DNA of 64,000 bases, taken from assembly GCF_024652905.1 (NCBI RefSeq), contig NZ_CP102428.1:2802501-2866500 (forward strand), written 5' to 3'. Positions 61,821 through 64,000 of this stretch are shown here, piece after piece. The notes beneath the pieces are model-generated. The model had not been told where the DNA came from. It saw only the letters and a list, made by a program, of their open reading frames with translations, and searched no databases. Positions within the stretch are counted from its first letter, which is position 1. Each line of letters begins with the position of its first letter. This DNA comes from Pseudomonas oryzihabitans. Lineage in GTDB: Bacteria; Pseudomonadota; Gammaproteobacteria; Pseudomonadales; Pseudomonadaceae. Both the position numbers and the translations under genes were made by a program.

Positions 61821-64000
61821 TCAGGTCCCCCTGGGCTTGGCCCGCGCCGTCGGTTCGGCGATCAGCGGATCGTCCGGCCAGTAGTGCTTGGGATAGCGAC
61901 CCTTGAGATCCTTCTTCACCTCGCCATAGGTATTGGCCCAGAAGCTGGCTAAGTCTTGGGTGACTTGCACCGGACGCCGCGCCGGGGAAAGCAGGTGCAG
62001 CTTGACCGCCAGGCGCCCACCGGCGACGCGCGGGGTATCGGCCAGGCCGAACAGCTCCTGCAACCGCACCGCCAGCACCGGCGGGTGCTCACTGTAGTCC
62101 AGGCGGATGTTGGAGCCGGAGGGTACCGCCAGGGTACGCGGGGCCAGCTCGTCCAGCTGCCGCGGCAGCGGCCAGGGCAGTAGCCCCTGGAGCATGTCTG
62201 CCAGATCCAGATTGGCGAAGTGGGCCAGGCGGGTGACGCGGTCCAGGTAGGGCAGCAGCCAGTCTTCCAGGTTGGCCAGCAGGGCCGCGTCGCTGACGTC
62301 CGGCCAGTCGCTCGCCTGCTTCTGCTGCAGATCCAGCTGGCGCAGCAAGGTCAGCCGCGCCTGCCACTGGCGTAACTCCGGTGTCCAGGGCAGCAACTCC
62401 AGGCCCTTGCGCCGCACCAATCCCAACAGCGCGCGGCTGCGGGCCGCGGCGTCCAGGTTCTTCAGCGGTTCGCGACTCAGCACCAGCTGGCCGACCCGTC
62501 GCTGGCGCTCGGCGCGCAGGACGCCTTCGCGCTCGTCCCAGTCCAATTCATCGTGGCTCACGACCTGCTCGGCCAGCGGCCCCTCGAACAATGCCGGATC
62601 CAGTTCGGCGGCCAGGTAGATGCGCTCCTCGCGCTGCCCCTGGCGACTGCCCAGGTCGGCCACCACCAGCCAGGGCGATTTCATCAGCCCGTCTGGCTCG
62701 CCAAAGCTGGCGGCCCGACCATTGGCCAGGCGATAGTCCTGGCCGCCGGCCTTGCGCTGCTGGGCGATGCGATCCGGATAGGCGCAGGCCAGCAGGGCGC
62801 CGGTCCAGCGCGGGTGCTCGGGATCGTCCACTGGCCGCTCGGCCTGGCCACGCAGCAGGCCACGGTACTGACGGACCAGCTGGCGAATGCGCGCCACCCC
62901 GCCGCGCGGGCCGCGCCCCTCACCGGCCAGGAGCAGCAGACGGGTATGCAGGTCGGCGCCCTGCCCCGGGGCCAGGTCGCGCTCGCCCAGCAGCGCAGCG
63001 ATCGCGCAGGCGCGCTCGGCCAGGCCCCAGGCCTGACCACGCAACAGTAGGTGCGCGAGTCGGGGATGGGCCGGTAGGCCGCTCATGGCCTGCCCGTGGC
63101 TGGTGAGCACACCCTGAGCGTCCAGGGCACCCAGGCGCATCAGCAGGTCGCGGGCCTGGGCCAGGGCGGCGGCGGGCGGCGCATCGAGCCAGGCCAGCTC
63201 CTCGGCGCTCATGCCCCAGCGCGCCAGTTGCAGGGCCAGCCCGGCCAGATCGGCCTGGAGGATCTCGGCGTTGTCGTAGGCCGGCAACTGCTGGTGCAGC
63301 TCTTCCGACCAGAGGCGATAGCAGACGCCCGGCTCCAGGCGACCGGCGCGGCCCTGGCGCTGGGTGGCCGAGGCGCGGGAGATACGGCGGGTGGTCAGGC
63401 GGGTCATGCCGCTGCCGGGATCGAAGGCCGGCACCCGCGCCAGGCCCGCGTCCACCACCACCCGCACCCCTTCGATGGTCAGGCTGGTCTCGGCGATATT
63501 GGTGGCCAGCACCACCTTGCGGCTGCCGGCCGGCGCCGGCTCGATGGCGGCGCGCTGGGCCGCCAGCTCCAGCTCGCCATGCAGCGGACAGAGCAACACC
63601 CCGGCAGGCAGCTGCTCCGTCAGGCGCTCGGCGGTGCGCCGGATCTCCGCCTGCCCGGGCAGGAATACCAGCAGGCTGCCAGTTTCCTCGTCCAATGCCT
63701 GCAACACTGTGGCGGCCACCCGCGCTTCCAGGCGCTCGTCCTGGCCGAGCGGTCGACTCCAGCGGGTCGTGACCGGAAACATCCGGCCTTCGCTGCGCAC
63801 CACCGGCGCCTCGCCGAGCAAGGCAGCGAGACGCTCGCCTTCCAGGGTGGCGGACATCACCAGCACCTTGAGCGGCGTATCGCGCAGCAGTTCGCGCCCG
63901 CTCAGGGTCAGCGCCAGGGCCAGATCGGCGTCCAGGCTGCGCTCGTGGAATTCATCGAAGATCACCAGGCCGACACCGTCCAGCGCCGGATCGTCCTGCA
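61821..64000 (-). CDS. hrpB: ATP-dependent RNA helicase HrpB (5' end cut off)
   Basis: DEAH-box helicase, C-terminal 726 residues present. The frame runs through the right edge, so about 110 N-terminal residues including the Walker A motif are missing. DEFHER (motif II) is near the edge, followed by VMSATL (motif III), the helicase C domain with TNIAETSLTIEGV and QRQGRAGR, then a long C-terminal region with the HrpB-specific tail ending YPKHYWPDDPL. The segment 61702-61820 after its stop holds no gene. A role in RNA metabolism is presumed from the family. Confidence 0.95.
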   Translation of the reverse strand, partial: QDDPALDGVGLVIFDEFHERSLDADLALALTLSGRELLRDTPLKVLVMSATLEGERLAALLGEAPVVRSEGRMFPVTTRWSRPLGQDERLEARVAATVLQALDEETGSLLVFLPGQAEIRRTAERLTEQLPAGVLLCPLHGELELAAQRAAIEPAPAGSRKVVLATNIAETSLTIEGVRVVVDAGLARVPAFDPGSGMTRLTTRRISRASATQRQGRAGRLEPGVCYRLWSEELHQQLPAYDNAEILQADLAGLALQLARWGMSAEELAWLDAPPAAALAQARDLLMRLGALDAQGVLTSHGQAMSGLPAHPRLAHLLLRGQAWGLAERACAIAALLGERDLAPGQGADLHTRLLLLAGEGRGPRGGVARIRQLVRQYRGLLRGQAERPVDDPEHPRWTGALLACAYPDRIAQQRKAGGQDYRLANGRAASFGEPDGLMKSPWLVVADLGSRQGQREERIYLAAELDPALFEGPLAEQVVSHDELDWDEREGVLRAERQRRVGQLVLSREPLKNLDAAARSRALLGLVRRKGLELLPWTPELRQWQARLTLLRQLDLQQKQASDWPDVSDAALLANLEDWLLPYLDRVTRLAHFANLDLADMLQGLLPWPLPRQLDELAPRTLAVPSGSNIRLDYSEHPPVLAVRLQELFGLADTPRVAGGRLAVKLHLLSPARRPVQVTQDLASFWANTYGEVKKDLKGRYPKHYWPDDPLIAEPTARAKPRGT

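Overview
The window is about 65% GC and densely packed with genes of a fluorescent-type pseudomonad. Gene content, codon bias and the order of orthologues known from Pseudomonas aeruginosa and P. putida (recalled from memory) all point to the genus Pseudomonas. A member of the P. oryzihabitans group is possible but cannot be settled here. No transposase, integrase, phage structural gene, rRNA or CRISPR array was found. There is one tRNA, tRNA-Gly(CCC).

Layout. 1-19.2 kb: glnE (cut by the left edge), the pyruvate dehydrogenase pair aceE-aceF, the c-di-GMP phosphodiesterase gene dipA, msrA, rlmJ, the cation/H+ antiporter gene nhaP2, mscK and selO. 19.2-35.6 kb: pncB, then a second conserved block read mostly leftwards: the inaA-like kinase and methyltransferase genes, colS-colR, groEL-groES behind a sigma-32 promoter, fxsA and a DUF481 porin-like gene. 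It continues with an alkyltransferase-like gene, ampG, mscS, yajQ, panE, a histidine kinase and a PduO-type cobalamin adenosyltransferase. 35.6-46.3 kb is more variable: a pore-less voltage-sensor-like protein, a coiled-coil membrane protein, an SDR, argP/argO, a receptor stub with no signalling domain, rluE and an MBL-fold lipoprotein. It then holds a lower-GC satD/membrane-protein pair, a protealysin/emfourin operon and the tRNA. 46.4-54 kb: a hybrid histidine kinase, the D-Ala/D-Ser/Gly permease gene cycA, the SOS operon umuDC and a chemoreceptor. 54-64 kb: a D-amino-acid scavenging locus (D-aminoacylase, a four-gene polar amino-acid ABC importer, RidA, an IclR regulator and a D-serine-dehydratase-like PLP enzyme), a PNPOx-like stress protein and hrpB (cut by the right edge).

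How the genes fit together. The 54.2-61.3 kb locus reads as one pathway. D-aminoacylase frees D-amino acids from N-acyl forms and the ABC system imports them. The PLP enzyme deaminates D-serine-like substrates through a reactive enamine, which RidA would hydrolyse. IclR probably controls the operon through TTCCG-N6-CGGAA boxes lying beside a sigma-54-like promoter. The nearby cycA and chemoreceptor genes may serve the same substrates. ColRS with the methyltransferase and kinase is an envelope metal-stress and LPS module. The most speculative item is the satD/TM pair, whose conserved aspartates and layout resemble a nucleotide-cyclase-like sensor with a membrane effector.
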